The position numbers were made by a program, and so were the translations under genes. Shown one piece after another: positions 37,022 to 45,486 of a stretch of DNA of 64,000 bases. Source of the DNA: Helicobacter canis (lineage in GTDB: Bacteria; Campylobacterota; Campylobacteria; Campylobacterales; Helicobacteraceae); NCBI RefSeq assembly GCF_900451095.1, contig NZ_UGHV01000001.1:248001-312000 (forward strand). Direction: 5' to 3'. The notes beneath the pieces were generated by a model. That model made no database searches, was not told the origin of the DNA, and saw only the letters and a list, made by a program, of their open reading frames with translations. Each line of letters starts with the position of its first letter. Position 1 is the stretch's first letter.

Positions 37022-38895
37022 TGCCAAGCTATCAAAATCTAGATCCTAGCCCCAAGCCCCCAAGGCTTAAAATCTGCTTTGATGCACGCACGCTTATGTA
37101 TATCACGCGTTCCAGTGCAAATCGCAGCGGCATCACACTTAGTGCCTACCAAATCCTGCTAGCCTTAAGCAAGATCTGTGAAGTTAGGCTTTTTAGCGAG
37201 CTGGAGTTCTACACACTTTGCAAAAGAGAGTGCGCCAAGCTTGATAGCCTAAGGGGCTTTAGCTTTGTCAATAGATTTAGTCCTTTAGAGCGCGCTTTGT
37301 CCTATCTGTGCTATCAAAAATACTCCATTTGCCACTATTTGCGCGAAAGAAATCACCCCATTTTAGATCGCGCTATGCGGGCGGTGTTTTTGCCATTTAT
37401 CATTCTAGCGCGCTATCACAAGCTAGGATCAAGCACGCTAGAATCCATACAGAGCTGCGATATTATCTTCTCTCCTTACTATGCCTTTGCCAAAGAGATC
37501 GCCGCACTTGAGTGCGTGCGCTTCACGCTTCTACACGATGTGATCCCAATTGTCTATGAAGAGCATTTTAGAATGAGTGATATACCTATTGATAAGCTAT
37601 TGAGACAGGTATTGAGACAGGTATTGAGACAGGTATTGAGACAGCGGCACGATTTTTATGACATAGCCGACTCGCTTAATGTAAAGGACTTTTATATCAC
37701 AAACTCTGCTTTTACCAAAGCCGACTTCCTTAAGCACTTCCCCACTAGGCTTTGTGAGAGCCATATCAGCGTAGCACTGCTTGGCGCAGATAGGGAGATA
37801 TTTTACAGAGATTTTGATGAGCGCAAAAACGCGCAAATAAGAGAGCGATACCATATCCCGCACAATGCGCACTATATCTTTAGCCTATGCTCGCTAGACC
37901 CTAGGAAAAACTTGATTTTTGTCGCGCGAAATTTCATCGAGTGTATCAAAAAGCACAATATCAATGACCTAGTGCTAGTGCTTGGAGGTGGGGCGTGGGA
38001 GAGCTTCATAGGTGAGCTAGAATCTAGCTTTGACTCTTTAGGAGAGTGGCGCAGCAAGATTATCCGCGCGGGCTATGTTGAGGATAGGCACTTGGCAAAT
38101 CTCTTTAGCCATAGTCTTGCTAGCGTGTATCTCTCTACTTATGAGGGCTTTGGGCTGCCGGTGCTAGAGTCTATGAGCTGCGGCTGCCCGACTATCGCTT
38201 CTAGCACGACTTCTGTGCCTGAAGTGCTGGGCAGTGGCGGCATAGCCCTAGACCCAAATGACGCCCTAGGCTTGCAAGAAGCGATTTACAAAATTTATAG
38301 CGATGAGAGCTATGCTAGGGAGTTAAGTCAAAGGGCTTTAGAGCAGGCGGGTAGGTTTAGCTGGGGGGCGTGTGCTAGGGAGATGTATAGCGCATTCTCA
38401 CACGCTTTAGGCAAGTGGGATTCGGCTTTGGGTGAGCAATGCGGCAGTGTTGCAAAAATTGTGAAAGGCACGACCGCCAAGGTCGCTAACCTTCCCCAAA
38501 GTTTGCAAAGCTCCCACAGCCCCACCACAAATCCTAGAATCCTAGAAGAAGAAAGCCGAGCGTCATTGCGAGACACTGCGCCAGCAGTGGCGCGGCAATC
38601 CACACAAACAACCACGCAAGTAGATTCTAGTATGGATTGCCACGCAACCGCTACCGCGCTTGCTCGCAATGACAGCAACAACGCCCCAACTCTAAACGAG
38701 CTAGCAAAGGATTCTAGGATTTTTGAAAGCAAAGTCCAAAAAGTAAGCGAATCGCAGGCGGCAGGATTTTGCGATGATTTTGTGGGTTGTCAAGGCGGGG
38801 GCGAAGGGATTTACCTAGGCGGTAATGAGCAAGCCCACGCCGCAGACTCCCGCAAAAGCGCGCAAAAGCCAACGCCAAAACTAAAAAAGGAGTAG
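37021..38895 (+). CDS. Family 4 glycosyltransferase with repeat-derived C-terminal extension
   Basis: 624 aa. Two Rossmann-type GT-B halves, with FSLCSLDPRKNLIFVARNF and the GT4 signature STYEGFGLPVLESMSCGCPTI near 380. The domain ends at about residue 460 (AREMYSAFSHALGK). The last ~160 residues are repeat modules and are probably disordered. Between about residues 192 and 209 a 12-base tandem repeat encodes LRQV four times. Start ATG 37021 shares a base with the previous stop; AAGGAG for the next gene lies at this gene's stop. Confidence 0.86.
   Translation: MPSYQNLDPSPKPPRLKICFDARTLMYITRSSANRSGITLSAYQILLALSKICEVRLFSELEFYTLCKRECAKLDSLRGFSFVNRFSPLERALSYLCYQKYSICHYLRERNHPILDRAMRAVFLPFIILARYHKLGSSTLESIQSCDIIFSPYYAFAKEIAALECVRFTLLHDVIPIVYEEHFRMSDIPIDKLLRQVLRQVLRQVLRQRHDFYDIADSLNVKDFYITNSAFTKADFLKHFPTRLCESHISVALLGADREIFYRDFDERKNAQIRERYHIPHNAHYIFSLCSLDPRKNLIFVARNFIECIKKHNINDLVLVLGGGAWESFIGELESSFDSLGEWRSKIIRAGYVEDRHLANLFSHSLASVYLSTYEGFGLPVLESMSCGCPTIASSTTSVPEVLGSGGIALDPNDALGLQEAIYKIYSDESYARELSQRALEQAGRFSWGACAREMYSAFSHALGKWDSALGEQCGSVAKIVKGTTAKVANLPQSLQSSHSPTTNPRILEEESRASLRDTAPAVARQSTQTTTQVDSSMDCHATATALARNDSNNAPTLNELAKDSRIFESKVQKVSESQAAGFCDDFVGCQGGGEGIYLGGNEQAHAADSRKSAQKPTPKLKKE
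37599..37644 (+). repeat. 12-bp tandem repeat (3.8 copies) in the GT4 gene
   Basis: Unit ATTGAGACAGGT, perfectly repeated and in frame (LRQV). Copy-number change would lengthen or shorten the protein by four residues without a frameshift. Confidence 0.9.
38416..38889 (+). repeat. Composite repeat block at the 3' end of the GT4 gene
   Basis: A nested element (38418-38545) whose inner arms TTGCAAAAATTG and CAAAGTTTGCAA mismatch at two positions, two short hairpins (38562-38602, arms CACTGC/GCAGTG; 38632-38673), and a nested palindrome at 38757-38880 with the GGGATTTACCTAGGCGGTAA loop. Confidence 0.85.
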
Positions 38896-38896
38896 T

Positions 38897-39790
38897 ATGA
38901 GCAGCCTCCAAACAATTCATAGAATCTTTTTTGGCTTCAATGACGAGCGCGACATCTACACGCGCTATCTTGAGACTTGGCAGCAGCAGCTCCCAGACTT
39001 TGAGATTAGATTCTACAACGCAAGCAATCTCCCCCTAGATCTAAACCCCTACACCAAAGCCCTAAGCGAGCTTAAAGATGGCGTGTTTTTGGGGGATTAT
39101 TATCGGTGGTGGCTTATCTACCACTATGGGGGCGTGTATTTGGACGCGGATATTGAAGTGGTCAGTGGAGAGAAGTTTCGCGCCATTATTAGCGAGCTAG
39201 AATCTAGCGAGTATGAGATGATAATCGGCATAGAAGATAAAGTCAATGGTGGCTACACAAGCCACGCTATGGCGGGTAAAAAGGGCGCAAAGCTAGCGAA
39301 ATTTATGTGCGAGATATATGAGAATCTAGGCAAGCTCTATCTCGCTAGAAAAGAGCTGCTAATAAGCCCCAAGCTCGCACAGCTCTACTTCCTAGATCAA
39401 GGCGAGTTTGTGGAGACTAAGGGCTTTTGCGGTGATATTAGTGAGCCTATCATTAAATGCGGGGTCAAAATCTACCCTAAAGACTACTTCTCGCCCCTTA
39501 GCGTAGGGCTAGCCCCTGTGCTAGAAGACCTAAGCCCAAACACCACCCTAGCACACCACTGCGCCGGATCGTGGCTGGAGAGTGGCTCAAGGTTTGATAA
39601 ACATAAGCAAGCGTTCCAGCAGTATCAGCCTTTGCTTAGTGATTATGTGGCTAGGAGTAAGTCGCCTAGATTTATCCTAAAGACCCTGCCTAAAAGGCTC
39701 TTTATCAAGCTTTGCTTCCCGCACGGAAGTAGGCGCAGAGCGTGGGCAAAATCACTAGCCCAAAGGCTTATATCCTTTGGCTTGCGATGA
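38897..39790 (+). CDS. Family 32 glycosyltransferase
   Basis: 297 aa. IHRIFFGFNDE at the N-terminus, DYYRWWLIYHYGGVYLDADIEVV with the DxD metal site, and the C-terminal HHCAGSW are typical of the GT32 (OCH1/capsular) family. It contains no repeat insert, unlike its neighbours. ATG 38897 uses the AAGGAG that spans the end of the preceding gene. Part of the surface-glycan operon; donor and acceptor unknown. Confidence 0.86.
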   Translation: MSSLQTIHRIFFGFNDERDIYTRYLETWQQQLPDFEIRFYNASNLPLDLNPYTKALSELKDGVFLGDYYRWWLIYHYGGVYLDADIEVVSGEKFRAIISELESSEYEMIIGIEDKVNGGYTSHAMAGKKGAKLAKFMCEIYENLGKLYLARKELLISPKLAQLYFLDQGEFVETKGFCGDISEPIIKCGVKIYPKDYFSPLSVGLAPVLEDLSPNTTLAHHCAGSWLESGSRFDKHKQAFQQYQPLLSDYVARSKSPRFILKTLPKRLFIKLCFPHGSRRRAWAKSLAQRLISFGLR

Positions 39791-39818
39791 GAAATTAACC
39801 AACTTATAAGGAGTGAAA

Positions 39819-40927
39819 ATGTTAGTTTATACATTAAAGCAGATTCTACCAAGGCGCGTATGGGAGTGGCTCAAGCGCGCTAGGCAGCGGATTTTAGGGC
39901 GTAGAGCTTATATGAATCCTAGCTACTCAATCGAGGGTGAAGATCGCATTGTGCGCGCGCTTTTGTGGCAGAAGCACGACAAAGGATTCTATGTCGATGT
40001 GGGGGCGCACCACCCCTTTCGCTTCTCAAATACTTATTTGTTTTACACGCAAGGCTGGAGCGGGATCAATATCGATGCGACTCCGGGCAGTATGAAAGCC
40101 TTTAACAAATATCGCCCTAGGGATATAAATTTGGAAGTGGGGATAGGGGAGCAAACGGGGGGGGGGGGGTAATATTTAGGGATTCAGCTTGCGGGCTAGA
40201 ATCGTGGATTTCTGCGCCTTGCGGCGTCGATAGACCACTAGTCTTATCTTCCTTGCAAGCCTTGAAAAGCCCCGATTCTAGCTCCGCAATCTTAGAATCC
40301 AAAAGCAGTAATGAAAAGCCAAAATCCAACCGCGAGCAAGTTTGCCTAGAATCTAAAAGCCTAGATTCTAGCTCATTGTCATCGCGAGCCGCGCAAAGCG
40401 GCGCGGCGATCCATAGCCTAGAATCTAGTTTTGCAAAAGTGGATTCTAGGGCAAGGGCGGTGGATTCTATGGATTGCCACGCGGATAAATCCGCTCGCAA
40501 TGACAGAAGCAGTGCCACTAGTCAAAAGCACAGCAATTATATGGAGTATTATATGTTTAATGAATCCGCGTGGAACACCTTTGATAAACAAGTCGCCCAA
40601 AACTCTCTAGGCAAGCTCCAGCGCATAGTCAAAGTGCCGCTGCTCACCCTCGGCGAAGTGCTGCATACTTATGTGCCAAAGGGCGTGGAGATAGACTTTT
40701 TAAGCATAGATTGCGAGGGCTTTGACCTCTCTGTCTTGCGTAGCAATGATTGGGAAAGCTTCGTGCCACACATCATAATCGTAGAGATTTTGACAAACAT
40801 TTATGGCGAGCTAGATATGGTCGCTTTGCAGGATAATGAAATCGCGCGCTTTCTCTTCTCTAAAGGCTATGCCCTAGTCGCCAAAGCGCACAATAGCGTG
40901 ATCTTCCAGCATAAAGACAAGCGATGA
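39819..40927 (+). CDS. Phase-variable FkbM-family methyltransferase, OFF in this sequence
   Basis: SAM-dependent sugar O-methyltransferase. The N-terminal half has YSIEGEDRIVRALL and the SAM motif GFYVDVGAHHPFRFSNTYL. A run of 13 G (40157-40169) is followed directly by TAA. With 14 G the frame runs on through a repeat block to the C-terminal half (WNTFDKQ, VEIDFLSIDCEGFDLSVL, HIIIVEI) and TGA at 40927, about 369 aa. ATG 39819 has AAGGAG upstream. The repeat block (about 40172-40550) lies between the two halves of the methyltransferase domain. Its TGA overlaps the next ATG. Confidence 0.86.
40157..40169. repeat. G13 phase-variation tract in the FkbM gene
   Basis: Thirteen G followed by TAA in the upstream frame. 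Fourteen (or 11) would open the full gene. Confidence 0.9.
40172..40550 (+). repeat. Composite repeat insert inside the FkbM gene
   Basis: Carries, in reverse orientation relative to the GT8 copy, the GATAGACCACTAGTCTTATC loop element (about 40178-40290). Short hairpins follow at 40378-40413 and 40469-40504 (arms GCGGAT/ATCCGC), with a 15-mer near 40436. Confidence 0.83.
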
Positions 40928-42417
40928 AATCACGCCTTATTATTTTAGACCCTAACAACGCACAAGATCTACACAAGCCAGCCCTAGCCCTCCCTCTGTC
41001 ATCGCGAGCCTTGAAACAAGGCGCAGCGATCCATAGCCTAGAATCTAGTTTTGCAAAACTAGATTCTAGGGCAAGGGCGGTTGATTCTATGGATTGCCAC
41101 GCCACTGCTTGCGCAGTGTCTCGCAATGACAGCAACAACGCCCCAAATCAAAGCGCAGTTTCTTTAGAAAACAAGGGATACCGCTCGCCGTTAGGCGATG
41201 TTTCTTTAGAAAAAGTGGATTCTAGGGAAAATGCTGAAAATGTAGAAAACTCCACACAGGATTCTAGGATTTTTGACAAAAACGCTCAAAATGTGTTTTC
41301 TCAAAACGCAGCTAGGCGGCAGGATTTTGGTGATAAAAATGGGGCTTTGCAAGGCGAGTCAAAGGCGCGCACTTGGGCGTGCGTAACTGCAGACTCGCCG
41401 CAGCAATCGCCATTTTTAACCCAAAAGCCAACGCCTAAAACAAAAAAAGCCGAATCCACCAGCCAAGCTGCGACACCACCAAACATCTCTATCATCGTCC
41501 CTGTTTTCAACACCCAACCCTACATCACACGCTGCCTCCAATCACTCATCACACAAACATTGCGCGATATTGAAATTATCATCGTTGATGATTGCGGGAG
41601 TGATGGAGCTATGGAGATAGCTAGATCTTTTGCCGCGCGCGACCCTAGAATCCATATTTTGCGCAACCCTACAAACCTAGGCTTGCTCCACACGCGCTGT
41701 GTGGGCGCGAGTCTAGCCCAAGGAGAGTATATCTTGTATGTGGATAGTGATGATTATATCAAGCCCAATTTATGCGAGCTTGCCTACAAAAGCGCTAGTC
41801 AATCACAAGCGGATATGGTGGTCTTTGGCAGTGAGTGTAAGGGCTTTTATCGCTATGTGTATCAGCCTAAAGGCAGTAGGATCTACACAGGCTCTGCTCT
41901 TAGCAAGCTGATTTTCCCCACTCGTAGTAAATTTAGCCCATATTTGTGGAATAAGCTCTATAAACGAGAGCTAATCGCTAGAGCAGATAGTATCATATCG
42001 CGTGTGGCAGGTCCTATCACACTAGCAGAAGATTTGCTAAAGGCTTTTGTCCTTTTGCACTTAAGCTCTACTGCTATCACACTACCGCAAAAGCTCTATA
42101 TCTACTGCGCCAATGCCAGCTCCTCTACTAGCTCCTGCAAAAATAGGGCGCAAAGCAGGGCAAAAGCCCTAGAAGACATAAAGGCTTATGGCAGAGTCGC
42201 AGAAGCCTTGGCATTGTGCGCTAGAGAGCTTGCGCCTTGTGATAGGGAGCTGTATGGGAAGCTTGATAAGATCTTGCGCTATTTGGTGCTGTGCAAAAAG
42301 GCGCAAGCTAGCCACTATGTCAAAAATATGTGCGCTTCGCTTTTTGTGTGGTTTCGCATAGAGTCGCTAGCAAAAATACTGCTCTATCTCCTAAGCTTTG
42401 GCAAGATAGTGCGCTAG
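40924..42417 (+). CDS. Family 2 glycosyltransferase with repeat-derived N-terminal block
   Basis: 497 aa. The GT-A domain starts only at about residue 187: ISIIVPVFNTQPYI, IIVDDCGSDGAME and EYILYVDSDDYIKPN. Residues about 13-183 are repeat modules inserted between the ATG (overlapping the FkbM stop as ATGA) and the catalytic domain. Reinitiation from FkbM would therefore be weak when FkbM is OFF; I infer a possible polar effect. C-terminal residues 430-497 are hydrophobic/basic. Confidence 0.85.
   Translation: MKSRLIILDPNNAQDLHKPALALPLSSRALKQGAAIHSLESSFAKLDSRARAVDSMDCHATACAVSRNDSNNAPNQSAVSLENKGYRSPLGDVSLEKVDSRENAENVENSTQDSRIFDKNAQNVFSQNAARRQDFGDKNGALQGESKARTWACVTADSPQQSPFLTQKPTPKTKKAESTSQAATPPNISIIVPVFNTQPYITRCLQSLITQTLRDIEIIIVDDCGSDGAMEIARSFAARDPRIHILRNPTNLGLLHTRCVGASLAQGEYILYVDSDDYIKPNLCELAYKSASQSQADMVVFGSECKGFYRYVYQPKGSRIYTGSALSKLIFPTRSKFSPYLWNKLYKRELIARADSIISRVAGPITLAEDLLKAFVLLHLSSTAITLPQKLYIYCANASSSTSSCKNRAQSRAKALEDIKAYGRVAEALALCARELAPCDRELYGKLDKILRYLVLCKKAQASHYVKNMCASLFVWFRIESLAKILLYLLSFGKIVR
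40960..41470 (+). repeat. Composite repeat block at the 5' end of the second GT2 gene
   Basis: Short hairpins at 40998-41033 (GCCTTG/CAAGGC) and 41089-41130 (CACTGC/GCAGTG), a TTTCTTTAGAAAA module pair with a TCGCC/GGCGA hairpin, a 15-mer near 41214, and a nested element at about 41330-41440 with inner arms GGCGAGTC and GACTCGCC around the ACGCAC/GTGCGT-type loop. Confidence 0.8.
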
Positions 42418-42531
42418 GGCTAGCTTGTGTGCTAGCTATCTACACTATTTGCGCTACAATACCACGATATTTGACCGCGATATTTTGACCGCGACTACAC
42501 GACTAGAATCCACATAGACCAAAGGAGCGAT

Positions 42532-43767
42532 ATGAGCGAGTTTTTATGCGCGCTCTTGCAAGCAGCTAGAGAGATTATCCCGGCACTTGCCACGCGTGAA
42601 GCGCATTTGCTACAAGCAGGCGCAAAAGGCGCAGGCGGAGATATAAGCATAGGTGCGGATCTGCTATGTGAAGCTATCTTTGTCAAGCACTTATCCCACA
42701 TCGCGCATATAGATTCTGAAGAGAGTGGATTTATACCAGCTGGGTCGCAGATAGATACAAACAAGGATTCTAGGGCAAGGGCGGTTGATTCTATGGATTG
42801 CCACGCGGATAAATCCGCTCGCAATGACAAAGCTGCAGTGGATTGCCACGCCGACAAGTCGGCTCGCAATGACAATGAAAACAGCGTTAATAAAAAAGTG
42901 GATTCTAGCACCGCAAACCTAGAATCCACTTTTGACAACGCCGCAACTCTAAGCACGCCGCAGGCGGCAGCAAACGAGGATTCTAGGATAAACGCTCAAA
43001 ATGCAAGCAAGCTAGCAAAGGATTCTAGGATAAATGTCGCAACTCTAAGCAAGGCGCAGGAGGCTGCAAACGAGGATTCTGGGACAAGCCCAAGCGATTC
43101 TAAGATTGTGGAGCTAGAATCGGGGTTTTTCAAGCTGCGCGTGGGAGATAAGACTGATGGTCTATCGAGCTCGCGCGGCGATGAAATCCACGATTCTAGC
43201 CCACAAGCTGAATCGCCCAAGCAAAATGAGGATTCTAGAGCAGCCCTCACAATTGTCCTAGACCCACTTGATGGCAGCGACAACTACCTCTCCAATATCC
43301 CCTACTATGGCGCGAGTCTAGCTCTGTGTGATAGCACAGGGCAGGTGCTAGAAGCCGCGGTGGTGAATTTCTGCAGTGCGCAAATCATCTATGGCAATCG
43401 CGACACGCCAAATGCGACTAGAATCCACCTTTTCACACAAAAGCACTCCCCCATAGCCCCCACGCGTGCGAAGTGTGGGATCTTTGAGAAAGCCTACTCC
43501 CACCCAGAGATTGCTAGAGAGCTGTATGCCCATAAGCTTAAATTCCGCTCTTTAGGGGCTAGCGCGCTCTCTTTAGCCTACGCGCTAGAGCATAATTTCT
43601 TCCTTTTTTGTGGAGCGATACGCAAATACGATGCGCTAGCAGGGCTTTTCCTCTGCCGTGATTTGGCTATCGCTAGGGGCGCGGACTTTTTGCTTGTAAG
43701 TCAAAATAAGCAAGATTTTGGTATGATTGAACAAATACTTTACAAACACCACACCAAGCACAACTAG
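42532..43767 (+). CDS. Inositol monophosphatase-family phosphatase (CysQ-like) with in-frame repeat insert
   Basis: 411 aa; normal members are about 250-270. The family metal site is seen as IDSEESGF and LDPLDGSDNYLSNIPYYGASLAL, with a C-terminal GAIRKYDALAGLFLCRDLAIARGA. Between IDSEESGFIPAG and LTIVLDPLDG, adjacent in homologues, lie about 160 residues of repeat modules (42760-43240). Likely a 3'(2'),5'-bisphosphate nucleotidase or inositol phosphatase; specificity is not decided. AAAGGAG precedes ATG 42532. Confidence 0.85.
   Translation: MSEFLCALLQAAREIIPALATREAHLLQAGAKGAGGDISIGADLLCEAIFVKHLSHIAHIDSEESGFIPAGSQIDTNKDSRARAVDSMDCHADKSARNDKAAVDCHADKSARNDNENSVNKKVDSSTANLESTFDNAATLSTPQAAANEDSRINAQNASKLAKDSRINVATLSKAQEAANEDSGTSPSDSKIVELESGFFKLRVGDKTDGLSSSRGDEIHDSSPQAESPKQNEDSRAALTIVLDPLDGSDNYLSNIPYYGASLALCDSTGQVLEAAVVNFCSAQIIYGNRDTPNATRIHLFTQKHSPIAPTRAKCGIFEKAYSHPEIARELYAHKLKFRSLGASALSLAYALEHNFFLFCGAIRKYDALAGLFLCRDLAIARGADFLLVSQNKQDFGMIEQILYKHHTKHN
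42760..43240 (+). repeat. Composite repeat insert inside the CysQ-like gene
   Basis: Two adjacent short hairpins (42793-42829 arms GCGGAT/ATCCGC; 42839-42872 arms GCCGAC/GTCGGC), an opposed 15-mer pair (near 42894 and 42920) and a loop element with arms GCTGCGCG (43134-43141) and CGCGCGGC (43172-43179). Repeated DSRI codons separate the modules. Confidence 0.85.
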
Positions 43768-43787
43768 CAGAATCAGGAGTATGGGTA

Positions 43788-44663
43788 ATGGGATTTATGG
43801 AGTTTTTGAAAAACATCAAACGCGATGAAGCAAGAAGTGCCAAAGACACTTCAAGTCATTGGGTCAAATGCCACAAATGTGGTGCGCTGATGTATTACAA
43901 AGAAGTCGCAGCCCTTGGGCAAGTATGCCCAAAGTGCAATTACCACTTCCGCATTTGCGCTACGGATAGGATCAAGATTTTATGCGATAGTGAAAGCTTC
44001 ATCGAGTATGACAAGTCCCTAGCCCCTGTCGATCCGCTTAACTTCGTGGATAAAGAGAGCTATAAACAACGCGTGAAAAAATACGAGCAAAAGACCGGTC
44101 GCCCTAGCTCTGTGATCGCAGGAGAAGGTCGCATAGAGGGCGTGCCTATGCAGATTGTGGTGTTTGACTTCGCGTTTATGGGGGGGAGTCTTGGCTCTGT
44201 GGAGGGGGAGAAAATCGTGCGCGCCATTGATCGCGCGGTGCAAAAGCATCAATCCCTAGTCATCATCTCCACAAGCGGCGGGGCTAGAATGCAAGAATCC
44301 ACCTACTCGCTTATGCAAATGGCAAAGACTTCTGCCGCGCTCAATCGCCTAAGCGAGCATTCTCTGCCGTTTTTCTCTGTGCTGACAGATCCTACCTTTG
44401 GGGGCGTGAGTGCTAGCTTCGCGTTTTTGGGTGATGTGATTATCGCAGAGCCCGGAGCTATGATAGGCTTTGCCGGGGCTAGGGTGATTAAGCAGACTAT
44501 TGGCGCGGATTTGCCACAGGGCTTCCAAACCGCAGAATTTCTCCTAGAACACGGGCTTATTGATATGGTCGTATCAAGGGGGGATCTACGCAAGACTCTA
44601 AGCGATCTAAGCCTATATCTCAATCCTTTCAGCTATGAAAATCCAGCTCTACACCATATCTAA
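43788..44663 (+). CDS. accD: Acetyl-CoA carboxylase carboxyltransferase subunit beta
   Basis: 291 aa subunit that with AccA transfers CO2 from biotin to acetyl-CoA in fatty-acid synthesis. The zinc ribbon is [30 protein letters not shown]; the carboxyltransferase core has GFTGG-like [24 protein letters not shown] and [11 protein letters not shown]. The N-terminal WVKCHKC is typical. It overlaps rlmH by 29 bases. No insert is present. Confidence 0.96.
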   Translation: MGFMEFLKNIKRDEARSAKDTSSHWVKCHKCGALMYYKEVAALGQVCPKCNYHFRICATDRIKILCDSESFIEYDKSLAPVDPLNFVDKESYKQRVKKYEQKTGRPSSVIAGEGRIEGVPMQIVVFDFAFMGGSLGSVEGEKIVRAIDRAVQKHQSLVIISTSGGARMQESTYSLMQMAKTSAALNRLSEHSLPFFSVLTDPTFGGVSASFAFLGDVIIAEPGAMIGFAGARVIKQTIGADLPQGFQTAEFLLEHGLIDMVVSRGDLRKTLSDLSLYLNPFSYENPALHHI

Positions 44664-45093
44664 GCCACTGCCACCTACAAAGCTAGAAGCCCACTACCAC
44701 AAGCTGTGCAGAAGCTTTGGCGTGGAGATCATAATGCAGTATATTTTCCCAAGTGTAGTAGCCAAAGCCCAAAAGCAAGGACCCCAAGCAGCCCAAGAGT
44801 CCTACACCAAAGCTCTGCTGCCCTTGCTACTGCCAAGCAAGCAGGCAAATATCGCCCTACACCCTGCTGGGCAAAAAGTGGATTCTAGGGAGTTTGCTAG
44901 ACTTTTTGAAGATAAGGTGCAGCTAGCATTTTTCATCGGTGGGGCGTTTGGCTTTGAGTCGCGCTTCCTTGAGAAAACCACGCCTATAAGCCTAAGCCCA
45001 CTGACCTTTAGCCATAGTATTGTAGGGGTGATCGTGCTAGAGCAGATTTACCGCGCGTGTAGCCTGCTGGCAAACCACCCCTACCACAAATGA
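44635..45093 (+). CDS. rlmH: 23S rRNA (pseudouridine-1915-N3) methyltransferase RlmH
   Basis: 152 aa SPOUT methyltransferase acting on 70S ribosomes. The C-terminal knot is clear: [38 protein letters not shown] perfect 15-mer encodes KVDSR in [13 protein letters not shown], at the place where other RlmH proteins have a similar short motif, so here the repeat fits without adding length. Starts inside accD (29-base overlap), the accD-rlmH order known from Helicobacter. Confidence 0.92.
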   Translation: MKIQLYTISKPLPPTKLEAHYHKLCRSFGVEIIMQYIFPSVVAKAQKQGPQAAQESYTKALLPLLLPSKQANIALHPAGQKVDSREFARLFEDKVQLAFFIGGAFGFESRFLEKTTPISLSPLTFSHSIVGVIVLEQIYRACSLLANHPYHK

Positions 45094-45113
45094 CCACATC
45101 ACAAGGAGCGTGT

Positions 45114-45476
45114 GTGCAAAGTCCCATTGACATAGCAGAGTTTGAAGCCATCTTACTTGCTCGCAAGCAAGATTTACTAGAAATCCTAGCATTGAGAAAT
45201 GCCAATATCAAAGACTTGCACGCAAGCTCCCTTACCGATGATAGCGATGTGATCTCCGCGCAAATCCAAGGCGAGCTAGATTCGCTAATCATTGAGAAAT
45301 ACACCTTAGAGCTTGCCGAGATTGAAGCTTCATTGCAAAAAATCATTGATAATACCTATGGGATCTGTGAAATGTGTGATGATACAATCAGCAAAGAGCG
45401 GCTTACGATAAAGCCCCACGCACGCTTTTGTATCACTTGTAGGGAGCTGTATGAAAAAAATCAGCCCAAATCATAA
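45114..45476 (+). CDS. DksA/TraR-family zinc-finger protein
   Basis: About 120 aa. An N-terminal coiled coil (DIAEFEAILLARKQDLLEILA) and a C4-type zinc finger CEMCDDTISKERL/ARFCITCRELYE are typical of DksA-like RNA polymerase regulators, although the DxxDxA tip motif is not clear. GTG 45114 is preferred over ATG 45090 because AAGGAG lies 5 bases upstream. It follows rlmH and precedes an unknown membrane protein. Confidence 0.83.
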   Translation: MQSPIDIAEFEAILLARKQDLLEILALRNANIKDLHASSLTDDSDVISAQIQGELDSLIIEKYTLELAEIEASLQKIIDNTYGICEMCDDTISKERLTIKPHARFCITCRELYEKNQPKS

Positions 45477-45486
45477 CTAAGGAGAT

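Noticed and set aside
40253..40927. Independent FkbM-like gene starting at TTG 40253
   Set aside because: It lacks the SAM-binding half and joins exactly to the upstream half after a one-base change in the G tract, so it is the 3' part of one phase-variable gene.
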